DNA of 64,000 nucleotides. Source: Nocardioides zeae (GTDB taxonomy: Bacteria > Actinomycetota > Actinomycetes > Propionibacteriales > Nocardioidaceae). Shown in pieces: positions 32,607 through 44,575 of the stretch. The translations under genes were made by a program, and so were the position numbers. Within the stretch, counting starts at the first letter, position 1. Every line of letters starts with the position of its first letter. The notes under the pieces are model-generated. The model was not told where the DNA came from. It ran no database searches and saw only the letters and a program-made list of their open reading frames with translations. The DNA is taken from the NCBI RefSeq assembly GCF_010686755.1, contig NZ_JAAGXA010000001.1, positions 62,001-126,000 on the forward strand. Reading direction: 5' to 3'.

Positions 32607-33575
32607 ATGACGCAGCGACCGTTCTCCCGTCCTGGTGCGATCGACCTGTCGAGCCTCAAGCGTCCGGCGGGCGCGCCGGCTCCCGGCTCCGCCCCGGGCG
32701 GGCCCGGGGCCGCTCCCGGCGCGCCGTCCGGTGGCGAGGGGGGCGCGGTCGCGCCGTACGCGCTCACCGTCGACGAGCAGAACTTCCAGACGGTGCTGGA
32801 GTCCTCGCGCACCGCTCCGGTGCTCCTCGTGTTCTTCTCGCGCACCCGGATGCCGGAGAGCGGCCAGCTCGCCGACGACCTCGCCGAGCTGTCGAGCGAG
32901 TTCGAGGGACGGTTCCTCCTCGGCCTCGTCGACATCGACGCGACCCCCCAGATCGCGCAGGCCATGCAGATCCCGTCGATCCCGCTCGTCGTCGCGGTGC
33001 TCGACGGTCGACCGATGCCGCTGTTCCAGGACGTCGTGCCGCTCGAGGAGCTGCGGGCCGCGCTCACCCAGGTGATGCAGCAGCTGGTGGCCCAGGGCGT
33101 GACGACCCGCCACCAGCCCCGGTCCGCGGCGCCCGTCGTCGAGGGCGACGACGAGCCGGCGCTCGACCCGCGGTTCGCGGCCGCCGAGGACGCGATCGCG
33201 TCGGGTGACGCGGCGGCGGCGGTGGCGGAGTACGAGAAGCTGGTCGCCGCCAACCCCGCCGACGCCGAGGCCGCGGTGGGCCTCGCCCGGGCCAAGCTCC
33301 TCCAGCGCACCGCGGACGCCGACCTCAACGCCGCCCGCGCCGCCGCGGCCGCGGCCCCCGAGGACGTCGACGCCCAGCTCCTCGTCGCCGACCTCGACCT
33401 CCTCGGCGGGCACGTCGACGACGCGTTCGCGCGGCTCATCGACGTCGTGCGACGCACGGCGGGCGACGAGCGCGAGCGCGCGCGCCAGCACCTCGTCGAG
33501 CTCTTCGGTGTGGTCGGCACCAGCGACCCGCGGGTGGCGCGCGGCCGTCAGCAGCTGGCGTCCGCGCTGTTCTGA
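32607..33575 (+). CDS. CnoX/YbbN-like thioredoxin-fold TPR co-chaperone
   Basis: The 322-residue protein has a Pro/Gly-rich N-terminus (about 15-45), a thioredoxin-like domain (about 50-160) and a C-terminal TPR-like helical region with alanine-rich repeats (VAEYEKLVAANPADAEAAVGLARAKL). The thioredoxin active site lacks any CxxC (FFSRTRMPESGQL), so it is not a disulfide reductase; a holdase role as for CnoX is likely. ATG 32607 or 32598 may start it. The same gene lies between fadA4 and glgB in mycobacteria (Rv1324). Confidence 0.85.
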   Translation: MTQRPFSRPGAIDLSSLKRPAGAPAPGSAPGGPGAAPGAPSGGEGGAVAPYALTVDEQNFQTVLESSRTAPVLLVFFSRTRMPESGQLADDLAELSSEFEGRFLLGLVDIDATPQIAQAMQIPSIPLVVAVLDGRPMPLFQDVVPLEELRAALTQVMQQLVAQGVTTRHQPRSAAPVVEGDDEPALDPRFAAAEDAIASGDAAAAVAEYEKLVAANPADAEAAVGLARAKLLQRTADADLNAARAAAAAAPEDVDAQLLVADLDLLGGHVDDAFARLIDVVRRTAGDERERARQHLVELFGVVGTSDPRVARGRQQLASALF

Positions 33576-33600
33576 GTGCCGGCTGGCTGGGGCCGCCTCC

Positions 33601-34258
33601 GGACGTCATGCGAGTCGCGGTCCGGGGGCGCCGGGGCGCATGACGTCCTGAGTGGGGGTGGCTTGGGGCCGGGCGGTGGGCGCGGATGTGTGCGGTTGGG
33701 GGTGGTCCGGTTCGGTCGGGGGTGCACCAGGCGCACAGTTCGGGGAGCCTCCGGACGTCATGCGAGTCGCTGGTCGGGGGCGCCGGGGCGCATGACGTCT
33801 CGAGTGGGGGTGGCTTGGGGCCGGGCGGTGGGCGCGGAAGTGTGCGGTTGGGGGTGGTCCGGTTGGGTCGGGGGTGCACCAGGCGCACAGTTCGGGGAGC
33901 CTTCGGACGTCATGCGAGTCGCTGGTCGGGGGCGCCGGGGCGCATGACGTCCTGAGTGGGGGTGGCTTGGGGCCGGGCGGTGGGCGCGGAAGTGTGCGGT
34001 TGGGGGTGGTCCGGTTCGGTCGGGGGTGCACCAGGCGCACAGTTCGGAGAGCCTTCGGACGTCATGCGAGTCGCTGGTCGGGGGCCCCGGGGCGCATGAC
34101 GTCCTGAGTGGGGGTGGCTTGGGGCCGGGCGGTGGGCGCGGAAGTGTGCGGTTGGGGATGGTCCGGTTCGGTCGGGGGTGCACCAGGCGCACAGTTCGGG
34201 GAGCCTCCGGACGTCATGCGAGTCGCTGGTCGGGGGCGCCGGGGCGCATGACGTCCCG
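33601..34258. repeat. Tandem array of a 152-bp unit carrying the ATGACGTCC palindrome
   Basis: Units begin with GGACGTCATGCGAGTCG at 33601, 33753, 33905, 34057 and 34209, exactly 152 bp apart, giving four full units and a final palindrome. Each unit has a GGACGTCATGCG/CGCATGACGTCC hairpin (about 48 bp) followed by a G-rich spacer ending TGCACCAGGCGCACAGTTC. Units differ by a few substitutions only; unit 2 has lost the last arm base (GTCT). No gene is supported in 33576-34316. Confidence 0.95.
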
Positions 34259-34316
34259 GGTGGGTGCGAGGACGAGACCACACCGGACGATCGCACCGGA
34301 CGATCACGCCAGGCGG

Positions 34317-35222
34317 TCAGGCTGCGGCGGCCCAGCTGCGACGCAGCTCGTCGACCACCGCTGCCACGGCGGGCGACCCGGCGAGGGTGCGCCGGTGCAG
34401 CACGGTCACCGTGCGGGTGGGCGCCGGGTCGGTGACCCCGAGCGCCACCAGGTCGTCGCCCAGCGGTGCCCGGCCGAGGCGGGGGACGAGCGCCGTGCCG
34501 AGACCGGCGGAGACGAGCGCCAGGTGGCACTCGAACTCGCGTGACTGGTGGGCGATGCGGGGGCGTCGGCCGGTGCCGTCGTGCATGCGCTCGAGCCACT
34601 GGCGGCAGATGGTGCCGGGGGGCGTCGCGACCCAGTCCTCGTTCGCGAGGTCGGCGGCGGTGACGCTGCCGCGCCCGGCCAGCGGGTGGTCGCGACGCAC
34701 GATGGCGTGGGCGGGGTCGCGTCCCAGCTCGGTGGCCACCACGTGCTCCGGCACCGCCAGGGCGACGTCGCCCCAGGCGTGCGCGACGGCGACCTCCACC
34801 CGTCCGCGCGCCACGAGGTCGACCCCGTCCCACGGCTCCTCCTCGCTCAGCGTCACCCGGAGGTCGGGGTGGGCGTCGAGCAGGCGTCGGGTCGTGGGCG
34901 CGGCGAGGCCGCGCATCGCGGTGGAGAAGCAGGCGAGGCGCACGTGCCCCGCGACGGTGCGGGAGTACGCGTGGAGGTCGGCCTCCACGCGCTCGAGGTC
35001 GGCGAGCAGCCGGGCCCCGTCGTCGACGAGGCGGCGCCCGGCGCCCGTGAGCAGCACCCCACGCCCGACCCGCTCGAGGAGCTCGACGCCCGCCTGCTTC
35101 TCGAGACGCTTCACCTGCTGCGAGACGGCGCTCGGCGTGAAGCCCAGGGCGTCGGCCGCGGCGACGACGGAGCCGTGCTCGTCGATCGCGCGCAGGGACT
35201 GGAGGGCGCCCAGATCGATCAT
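34317..35222 (-). CDS. LysR-family transcriptional regulator
   Basis: The 301-residue regulator has an N-terminal winged helix (LQSLRAIDEHGSVVAAADAL, then PSAVSQQVKRLEKQAGVELLER) and a periplasmic-binding-like effector domain. ATG 35222 is divergent from an EamA exporter with 73 bp between start codons, the classic LysR arrangement. It probably controls that exporter in response to the exported metabolite. A dyad TTCCG-TG-CGGAA lies in the gap. Confidence 0.93.
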   Translation of the reverse strand: MIDLGALQSLRAIDEHGSVVAAADALGFTPSAVSQQVKRLEKQAGVELLERVGRGVLLTGAGRRLVDDGARLLADLERVEADLHAYSRTVAGHVRLACFSTAMRGLAAPTTRRLLDAHPDLRVTLSEEEPWDGVDLVARGRVEVAVAHAWGDVALAVPEHVVATELGRDPAHAIVRRDHPLAGRGSVTAADLANEDWVATPPGTICRQWLERMHDGTGRRPRIAHQSREFECHLALVSAGLGTALVPRLGRAPLGDDLVALGVTDPAPTRTVTVLHRRTLAGSPAVAAVVDELRRSWAAAA

Positions 35223-35239
35223 GAAGCGAACCTACATCG

Positions 35240-35251
35240 TTCCGTGCGGAA
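35240..35251. promoter_or_regulatory. Dyad candidate operator between LysR and EamA genes
   Basis: TTCCG (35240-35244) and CGGAA (35247-35251) form a perfect dyad around TG, centred 23 bp from the LysR start codon. It is the only clear dyad in the 73-bp divergent gap and is a reasonable LysR-type recognition half-site pair. Inference. Confidence 0.4.
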
Positions 35252-35295
35252 TCATTCGCTGGTGCTGCACGGTCACGGTGGTCGAGCATGGACCC

Positions 35296-36249
35296 ATGAG
35301 CCGTCGTGACGCGCTGCTGGCGCTGCTGGTCGCCTTCCTGTGGGGACTGAACTTCGTCGTCATCGAGTGGGGGATGGCGGGCATCCCGCCGCTGCTGTTC
35401 CTCGCCCTGCGCTTCACGGTCGTGGTCCTCCCGGCCGTGCTCCTCGTGCCTCGCCCCGACCTGCCGTGGACGGCCATCGCCCGCGTCGGCCTGCTGATGT
35501 CGCTCGGCCAGTTCGGGTTCCTGTACGCCGCGATGCACGCCGGCATGCCGCCGGGGCTCGCCGCGCTCGTGCTGCAGGCCCAGGTGCTCCTCACCATCGT
35601 CATCGCGGCCGGTGTGCTGGGGGAGCGGCCCAGCGCCCGCCAGGCCCTCGGGGTGGTCGTCGGTAGCCTCGGGCTCGCCGTCGTCGCGGTCGGCCGCGAC
35701 GTGACGACGCCGCTCCTGGCGTTGCTGCTGTGCCTCGCCGGCGCGCTCTCGTGGGCGGCGGGCAACGTGGCCGCCCGGGCGGCCGGCGCGGTCGGCGGGC
35801 TGTCGCTGACGGTGTGGTCGGGCCTCGTCGTACCCGTCCCGGCGCTGGGGCTGTCGCTCCTGCTCGACGGTCCTGCGGCGGTCGGGGCCGGGTTCGCCGC
35901 GATCGGCGTCCCGGCGCTGCTCTCGACCCTCTACACGGCGGTGCTCGCGTCGCTGGTGGGCTACGGGATCTTCACCAGCCTCCTCGGCCGCTACCCCGCG
36001 GGCAAGGTCGTGCCGTGGATCCTGCTCGTGCCGCCGGTCGCGATGACGTCGGCGTGGCTCCTGCTCGGGGACCGGCCGGCGCCGCTCGAGGTCGTCGGGG
36101 GCCTGGTGCTGCTCGCCGGGGCCGCGGTGGCGCTGGTGCCTGCGCGCCGGCGCCGCGAGGGCGTGGTCGTCGCGGTCGCGGCGGAGGGGGTGGCGCCGGT
36201 GCTTCAGCCCTCGCTGGAGCCGACGCCGTGCCGTCCGGACTCGGTGTAG
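35296..36249 (+). CDS. EamA/DMT-family exporter
   Basis: This 317-residue ten-helix membrane protein begins MSRRDALLALLVAFLWGLNF, with the conserved GLNFVVIEWG of EamA exporters such as the O-acetylserine/cysteine exporter group. The second half contains ALLSTLYTAVLASLVGYGI and YPAGKVVPWILLVPP. ATG 35296 is used although the frame is open upstream. Its 3' end overlaps the convergent NUDIX gene by 46 bp, an unusually long overlap inside the basic C-terminal tail. Confidence 0.9.
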   Translation: MSRRDALLALLVAFLWGLNFVVIEWGMAGIPPLLFLALRFTVVVLPAVLLVPRPDLPWTAIARVGLLMSLGQFGFLYAAMHAGMPPGLAALVLQAQVLLTIVIAAGVLGERPSARQALGVVVGSLGLAVVAVGRDVTTPLLALLLCLAGALSWAAGNVAARAAGAVGGLSLTVWSGLVVPVPALGLSLLLDGPAAVGAGFAAIGVPALLSTLYTAVLASLVGYGIFTSLLGRYPAGKVVPWILLVPPVAMTSAWLLLGDRPAPLEVVGGLVLLAGAAVALVPARRRREGVVVAVAAEGVAPVLQPSLEPTPCRPDSV

Positions 36250-37016
36250 GCCGGTGCGCCGCCGCCCAGGTTCTCGAGCGCGGCGACGACGCGGCGGGCC
36301 GTGAAGTCGGCGCACCGCTCGAGCACCTCCTCGGGGGTGCAGAAGGCGATGCCCTTGATCTCCTTCTCCTCCTTCACGACACGCGCGACGAGGTCGTCGC
36401 CGTCGTGGACGCCGCCGTCGAAGACGAGGGTGACCGCGTCGTCCCAGCCGCTCCACGGCGGCAGCCAGTCCGTCAGCAGCAACCGGCCCGCCGGGATCTC
36501 GAGGGCCAGCTCCTCGCGCACCTCGCGGGCGGTCGCCAGCTGGGGCGACTCGTTGACCTCCACGACGCCGCCCGGGAGGTCCCAGTCGCGCTTGTAGGTG
36601 AGCTGGCAGAGCAGCACCCGACCCTCGCGGTCGCGCACCAGCATCTGGCCGATCGCCCGCTTGCGCGGGAGGAACGAGTTGAGCAGGGCCCGGAACCCCT
36701 CCGGTGCGTCCGCCGGGACGTCGTCGGCGAGCCGGGCGTAGAGCACGTGGTCGACCGGTCCCTCCGGCAGCGGGATGCCCCGCAGCACGCCCTCGCGTCG
36801 CAGGCCCGACCACGTGGCCACGCGCTGCCCGAGGGCGTCGTCGGCGCGCACCCGGGCCTCGACCCGGGCGTGGTCGCCCAGCGCGGTCTCGACGGCGGTG
36901 CGCACGAGGCCGACCGCCGCGCTCCAACCGAGGTCGGTGACGGACGACCCCCACGCGACGTGGGCGACCCCCGGGGAGAGCGTGGTGACCGACACGGGGG
37001 CGGGGGCGGCACTCAC
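36204..37016 (-). CDS. NUDIX hydrolase with N-terminal extension
   Basis: The 270-residue protein has a NUDIX domain in its second half with the box GGVVEVNESPQLATAREVREEL (listed here by its key residues: G, E, REVREEL), which binds metal and hydrolyses nucleoside-diphosphate-linked compounds. The first 120 residues (GWSAAVGLVRTAVETAL, then ATWSGLRREGVLRGIPL) resemble an acetyltransferase fragment of the RimJ/RimL type rather than a NUDIX part. The start is GTG 37016. The substrate is unknown. Confidence 0.8.
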   Translation of the reverse strand: MSAAPAPVSVTTLSPGVAHVAWGSSVTDLGWSAAVGLVRTAVETALGDHARVEARVRADDALGQRVATWSGLRREGVLRGIPLPEGPVDHVLYARLADDVPADAPEGFRALLNSFLPRKRAIGQMLVRDREGRVLLCQLTYKRDWDLPGGVVEVNESPQLATAREVREELALEIPAGRLLLTDWLPPWSGWDDAVTLVFDGGVHDGDDLVARVVKEEKEIKGIAFCTPEEVLERCADFTARRVVAALENLGGGAPAYTESGRHGVGSSEG

Positions 37017-37047
37017 GGTCGCCACCCTACCGACCTGCCGGAGGCGG

Positions 37048-39240
37048 TCAGACCTTCCGGAACCACACGCACGCCAGGGGCGGCACGACGATGTCGGCGT
37101 GGGCCGGCTGGCCGTGGTGCTCGCCCGCGACCGCCTCGACGGCGCCCAGGTTGCCGACCCCGGAGCCGGTGTAGCCCTCCGCGTCGGTGTTGAGCACCTC
37201 CTCCCAGCGGCCCTCGCTCGGCAGGCCGAGCCGGAAGTCCCGGTGGGGCACCGCCGAGAAGTTGGCCACGCAGACCACGTCCGGCGCGCCCGGCGTGCGC
37301 CGCACGAACGAGAACGTGTTGCGGGCCGCGTCGTTGGCGTCGATCCAGGAGAATCCCGACGGGTCGTTGTCGCTGCCGAACAGGGCGGGGGACGCGGCGT
37401 ACACGTGGTTGAGGTCGCGCACGAGCGACTGGACGCCGCGGTGCTCCGGGTGGTCGAGCAACCACCAGTCGAGCTCGCGGGCCTCGGCCCACTCCGACTC
37501 CTGGCCCAGCTCGCAGCCCATGAACAGCAGCTGCTTGCCCGGGTGCGCCCACATGAAGGCCAGGTAGGCCCGCAGGTTCGCCAGCTGGCGCCACCGGTCA
37601 CCCGGCATCTTGCGGAGCAGCGAGCCCTTGCCGTGGACGACCTCGTCGTGGCTGATGGGCAGCACGAAGTTCTCGGAGAACGCGTAGACCAGCGAGAACG
37701 TGAGCTCGCCGTGGTGGTAGGACCGGTGCACCGGGTCGTGGGCGACGTAGCCCAGCGAGTCGTGCATCCACCCCATGTTCCACTTGAAGCCGAAGCCGAG
37801 ACCGTCGCTGCTGGTCGGCTTCGTGACCCCGGGCCACGAGGTCGACTCCTCGGCGATCATCACGGCGCCGGGCACCCGCTTGTAGACCGTCGCGTTGGTC
37901 TCCTGCAGCAGCTGCACCGCCTCGAGGTTCTCGCGGCCGCCGTGGACGTTCGGCGTCCACTCGCCCTCCTCGCGCGAGTAGTCGAGGTAGAGCATCGAGG
38001 CCACCCCGTCGACGCGCAGGCCGTCGGCGTGGAACTCCTCGAGCCAGAAGAGCGCGTTCGCCACGAGGAAGTTGCGCACCTCGCGCCGCCCGAAGTTGAA
38101 GATGTGGCTGCCCCACTCCTTGTGCCAGCCGCGCTGGGGGTTGGGGTCCTCGTAGAGCGGCGTGCCGTCGAACCGCACGAGCGCCCACTCGTCGGTGGCG
38201 AAGTGGCCCGGCACCCAGTCGAGGATGACGCCGATGCCGGCCTGGTGCAGCCGGTCGACGAGGCGCTTGAAGCCGTCGGGGTCGCCGAAGCGCGCGTCCG
38301 TCGCGTAGTACGACGTCACGTGGTAGCCCCACGAGCCGCCGAACGGGTGCTGCATCACCGGCATCAGCTCGACGTGCGTGAACCCGAGGTCGGCCAGGTA
38401 CGGCACGAGCTCGTCGGCCAGCTCGTCGTAGCTCCGCCCGCGGCGCCACGAGGCCAGGTGCAGCTCGTAGATCGACATGGCCTCCGCGACCGGCTGCCTG
38501 CCGGCGCGGGCCGTCATCCACTCCTCGTCGTGCCACTCGTGGTGCGAGGTGTGCACGACCGACGCCGTGCGGGGAGCGACCTCGGTGTGGAACGCGAGGG
38601 GGTCCGCCTTCTCCCGCCACACCCCGTCGGCGCCGAGGACGTCGAGCTTGTAGCGCGCCCCGGCCCCCACGCCGGGGAGGAAGACCTCCCACACCCCGGA
38701 CACGCCGAGCTGCCGCATCGGCAGCTCGCGCGAGTCCCAGGAGGAGAAGTCGCCCTTCACCCGTACGGCGCGGGCCTGGGGCGCCCAGACCGCGAACGAG
38801 GTCCCGTGCACGTCGCCGAGCTCGCCGGGGTAGTGGCGCACGTGGGCGCCGAGCACCGTCCAGAGCTGTTCGTGGCGGCCCTCGTTGACGAGGTGGAGGT
38901 CGGTCTCGCCGAGCGTCGGCAGGAACCGGTACGGGTCGTCGACCTCGACGGGCTCCTCCTCGCCGTACGCGATGCGGAGGCGGTAGTCGGGCACGTCGGC
39001 CACGGGCAGCACGCCGACCCAGATCCCGCCCCGCTCGTGGGTGAGCGGCACGGTGCCGCCCGCGTGGACGACCTCGATGCTGGTGGCGAGGTGCCGCAGC
39101 ACCCGCACGGTGACGGCCCCGTCGTGCACGTGGGGCCCGAGCACGGTGTGGGGGTCGCCGTGCTCCCCGGCGACGAGGAGCTCGAGCTCCGCCACGTCGA
39201 CAGGGGCAGGCCCCGGGGTCGGGCTGGAGGTGGAGGTCAT
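37048..39240 (-). CDS. glgB: 1,4-alpha-glucan branching enzyme GlgB
   Basis: This 730-residue GH13 branching enzyme introduces alpha-1,6 branches in the GlgE pathway. An N-terminal carbohydrate-binding domain (with GTSFAVWAPQARAVRVKGDF) is followed by the barrel with PFGGSWGYHVTSYYA, nucleophile D in GLRVDGVASMLYLD, general acid E in MIAEESTSWPG and LPISHDEVVHGK. ATG 39240 overlaps the maltokinase stop (ATGA), and the frame continuing upstream is antisense noise. It is the last gene of the minus-strand glgE-treS-mak-glgB operon. Confidence 0.97.
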   Translation of the reverse strand: MTSTSSPTPGPAPVDVAELELLVAGEHGDPHTVLGPHVHDGAVTVRVLRHLATSIEVVHAGGTVPLTHERGGIWVGVLPVADVPDYRLRIAYGEEEPVEVDDPYRFLPTLGETDLHLVNEGRHEQLWTVLGAHVRHYPGELGDVHGTSFAVWAPQARAVRVKGDFSSWDSRELPMRQLGVSGVWEVFLPGVGAGARYKLDVLGADGVWREKADPLAFHTEVAPRTASVVHTSHHEWHDEEWMTARAGRQPVAEAMSIYELHLASWRRGRSYDELADELVPYLADLGFTHVELMPVMQHPFGGSWGYHVTSYYATDARFGDPDGFKRLVDRLHQAGIGVILDWVPGHFATDEWALVRFDGTPLYEDPNPQRGWHKEWGSHIFNFGRREVRNFLVANALFWLEEFHADGLRVDGVASMLYLDYSREEGEWTPNVHGGRENLEAVQLLQETNATVYKRVPGAVMIAEESTSWPGVTKPTSSDGLGFGFKWNMGWMHDSLGYVAHDPVHRSYHHGELTFSLVYAFSENFVLPISHDEVVHGKGSLLRKMPGDRWRQLANLRAYLAFMWAHPGKQLLFMGCELGQESEWAEARELDWWLLDHPEHRGVQSLVRDLNHVYAASPALFGSDNDPSGFSWIDANDAARNTFSFVRRTPGAPDVVCVANFSAVPHRDFRLGLPSEGRWEEVLNTDAEGYTGSGVGNLGAVEAVAGEHHGQPAHADIVVPPLACVWFRKV

Positions 39241-40771
39241 GCGGCTCCGATCCGAGCGATCGCGGCCAGGGGGATGCCCACCCAGCCGGGGCGGTTGCGG
39301 GTCTCGTAGACGGTCTCGTAGACCGCCTTGTCCGCGACGTAGGCGCTGAGGAGGACCTCCTCGGCGGGGGTCAGTCCCCGTCCGGCGTAGCTCGCGAGGA
39401 ACGCGCGGCGGTTGTGCCCGGCCCACTCCTCGGCGCGGTGGTGGCGCTGGCGGGCCGTCGCCTCGTCCGGTGCCTCCAGGGTGCGGGCGGCGACGCGGGG
39501 CGCGTAGTCGAACGACCGCAGCATCCCGGCGACGTCGCGCCACACGGAGTCGGGGCGCACGCGGTCGGCGAGCGGCTTGGCCGGCTCGCCCTCGAAGTCG
39601 ACGATCTTCCAGCCCTTCGTGGTGCGCAGCGTCTGCCCGAGGTGCAGGTCGCCGTGCACGCGCTGCACGGGCACCTCGTCGAGCTGGGCGACCCGTGCGA
39701 ACAGGCGGCGCAGGCCCTCGGCGTGCTCCTCCAGCTCGGGCACCACGGCGAGCGCGGCCTCGAGGCGCGCGGTCATGGCGGCGGCGAGGCCGGCGGTCGC
39801 GTCGCCGCGGCGTACCTCGACGGGGAAGTGGTGGGCGAGCGCGGCGTGCGTCTCGGCGAGCGCGACGCCCAGGCGGGCCGCCTCGCCGGCGAAGTCGCCG
39901 CCCACCTCGTCGGCGTGCAGGTCGGCCTCGGCGAAGAGGTTGCGGACGGAGGCCTGGGCGAGGTCCCACCCGTCGCTGGCCGTGCGGAGGAACTGCTGCA
40001 GCATCGCGAGCTGCACCACCCCGCCCTCGACGTCGACGTCGAGCCACCCGAACAGCTCCGCGGCGTGGGGGGAGCCGGCGCGGGTGAGCACCTCGTGCAC
40101 CTCGACGTCGGGGTTCACGCCCGGCGTGACCTTGCGGAAGATCTTCATCAGCGCGTCCTCGCCGAACATCACCGACGAGTTCGACTGCTCCCCGCTGAAG
40201 AGGCTGGCGCGCGCGTCGACCTCGAGGTCGTAGCCCGGCAGGCGGTGGAAGTCGAGACCTCCGACCCGCCAGGCGCCCCCGGCCGCGCCGTTGCCGGCCC
40301 GGTCGAACGCCACGAGCCAGGCGTGCAGGGCCACGCGGTCGTGGGGCGCGTCGTAGACGTGGGCGTACGACGCGGAGCCGTCCGCGTCGGCCGGGAGGCC
40401 GGGCACGGCCCACCAGCCGACGAAGGCGTGGTCGAGGCGCTCCTGGCGGTCGCGGTAGCAGGACAGCGGCACCTGGTAGAGCTCGGTCGCCGCCTCGTGG
40501 CCGGCGCCGGGGTCGGCACCGGGGTCGGCCACGTCGGTGTAGGTCACCTCGACGAGCTCGACGACGACGAGGGGGTCCTCGGCGCCGCCGGTGCCGCCGA
40601 GGTCGCCCACGCGACGTACCGCGGAGACCGTGAACGGGCGGCCCTTGCCGCCGAACCAACGCGCGTGGGCGAGCAGGTCGGCGAGGCGCTCCTCGACGGT
40701 CTGGGCCGCTTCCGCGGTGGCGTCCGTCGGCGGGCCGGTCGGCGGGGTGCTCGTCGGGTCGGGTGTCTCGC

Positions 40772-40775
<4 letters not shown>
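39237..40775 (-). CDS. mak: Maltokinase (Mak/Pep2)
   Basis: Mak phosphorylates maltose with ATP to maltose-1-phosphate, the GlgE substrate. The 512-residue protein has an N-terminal cap domain ([11 protein letters not shown]) and an aminoglycoside-phosphotransferase-like fold: [18 protein letters not shown], the catalytic loop [14 protein letters not shown] and metal-binding [11 protein letters not shown]. It is a separate gene, not fused to TreS. ATG 40775 overlaps the treS stop by four bases, and its own stop overlaps the glgB start. Confidence 0.93.
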
Positions 40776-42552
<1,777 letters not shown>

Positions 42553-42556
<4 letters not shown>

Positions 42557-44544
42557 CGCAGGCTCCTGAGGGTCAGCACGTGGGCCGGCTCGTGGCCCGG
42601 GTCGAGACGGACGTAGTTGTGCTCGCGCCAGGTCCACGTGTCGCCGGTGAAGGCGTCCGTGACCTCGTAGGCGTCGCCCCAGTCGAGACCGAGCGAGGGC
42701 ATGTCCAGGTGGACGGTGGTCTCCCGCGTGGCGTGCGGGTCCAGGTTGATCACCACGATGACGACGTCGTCGGCTCCATCGGGCCCGCCGGTGCCCGTCG
42801 CGCGCTTCGAGTAGACCAGCACGTTCTCGTCGTCGCTGTGGTGGATGGTGAGGTTGCGGAGGAGCTGGAGGGAGCGGTGCTCGCGCCGCACCTCGTTGAG
42901 GCGGGTGAGGTACGGCGTCAGCGTGCGCCCCTCGGCCTCCGCGGTGTCCCAGTCGCGGATGCGGACCTGGTACTTCTCCGAGTCGAGGTACTCCTCGCTC
43001 CCCGGCTTGACCGCGACGTGCTCGAAGAGCTCGTAGCCCGCGTAGACGCCCCAGGTCGGGGAGCTGGTGGCGGCGAGAGCCGCACGGATCTTGAAGACCG
43101 CGGGACCGCCGTACTGCAACGAGGCGTGGAGGATGTCGGGGGTGTTGACGAAGAAGTTCGGCCGCATGAGGTGGTCGGTCTCGGAGCTGAGCTCGCGGAG
43201 GTAGTCCTCGATCTCCCACTTCGCGGTGCGCCACGTGAAGTAGGTGTAGGACTGGTGGAACCCGATCGCGCCGAGGCCCTGCATCATCGCCGGCTTCGTG
43301 AAGGCCTCGGCCAGGAAGAGGACGTCGGGGTCGGTGCGGCGCACCTCGCGCAGCAGCCACTCCCAGAACGCGACCGGCTTCGTGTGGGGGTTGTCCACGC
43401 GGAAGATCCGGACCCCGTGGCTCATCCAGAGCTTGACGATGCGGAGCACCTCGCGGCAGATGCCGGTCGGGTCGTTGTCGAAGTTGATCGGGTAGATGTC
43501 CTGGTACTTCTTCGGCGGGTTCTCGGCGTAGGCGATCGTGCCGTCCGCCCGCGTGGTGAACCACTCGGGGTTGCTCGTGACCCACGGGTGGTCGGGCGCG
43601 GCCTGGAGCGCGAGGTCGAGGGCGACCTCGAGCCCGAGCTCACCGGCGCGCGCGACGAACGCGTCGAAGTCGGCGAACGTGCCGAGGTCGGGGTGGATGG
43701 CGTCGTGCCCGCCGTCCTTCGAGCCGATGGCCCACGGCGAGCCCGGGTCGCCGGGCCCGGGGGTCAGGGTGTTGTTCGGGCCCTTGCGGTTGACCTCGCC
43801 GATCGGGTGGATCGGGGGCAGGTAGACGACGTCGAAGCCGGCCGCGGCCACGGCGTCGAGGCGCTGCGCGGCGGTGCGGAACGTGCCGGACACGACCGTG
43901 CCGTCGGCGTCGACGCGGGCGCCCTCGGAGCGGGGGAAGAACTCGTACCAGCTGCCGAAGAGGGCGCGGGGCCGGTCGGCGTAGAAGGGGTACGGGCCCT
44001 CCAGCGTCAGCAGCTCGCGGAGCGGGTGGGCGGTGAGCACCGCGGAGAGGGCGGGGTCCTGCAGCGCGGCGAGGCGGGCGCCGGCAGGGTCACCGGTCGC
44101 GGAGGCGGCCTCGAGGCCGGTGGTGACGACGGCGGTCTCCTCCGGCGTCAGGTCACCGGCCGCGAGCACGCGCTCGAGGAGCAGCCGCCCCTCGAGGAAG
44201 GTGAGCTCGACGTCGACCCCGGCGGGGATCTTCAGCCCGGCGGCGTGCTGCCACGTCGCGATCGGGTCCGACCACGACTGGATGCTGAACGTCCAGGCCC
44301 CCTCGACGTCGGGGGTGACGGTCGCGGCGTACTCGTTGGGCTCGGTGGGGTGGAGCTCCATCCGCACCGGTGCGCGTTGCCCCCCGGCGGGATCGGTGAG
44401 GACCACCTCGGCTCCGAGCTTGTCGTGACCCTCCCGGAAGACGGTGGCGGTCACGCGGAAGGGTTCGTCCCGGGTCGCCTTGGCCGGTTGGCGGCCGAGG
44501 TCGACGACGGGCGCGACGTTCATGACGGGGATGCGTCCGACCAT
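42553..44544 (-). CDS. glgE: Alpha-1,4-glucan:maltose-1-phosphate maltosyltransferase GlgE
   Basis: GlgE extends alpha-1,4-glucan using maltose-1-phosphate. The 663-residue protein has the N-terminal GlgE domain ([19 protein letters not shown]) and a GH13_3 barrel with [20 protein letters not shown], nucleophile in [23 protein letters not shown] and [16 protein letters not shown] 44544 gives the canonical start; the in-frame ATG nine codons earlier is less likely. It is the first gene of the operon, about 30 bp after the channel-like gene on the same strand. Confidence 0.97.
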
Positions 44545-44575
44545 GACCCCGAACCTAGTGGGTGGGGCCACGGGA

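Noticed and set aside
33601..34258. CRISPR array
   Set aside because: The repeats are 152 bp and nearly identical throughout, with no short repeat/unique spacer alternation and no cas genes nearby.
33548..34307. Series of overlapping minus-strand open frames of about 60-144 codons starting MRLVHPRP
   Set aside because: They are the same 152-bp unit read in shifting frames. The period is not a multiple of three, the peptides are low-complexity, and no ribosome binding sites precede them.
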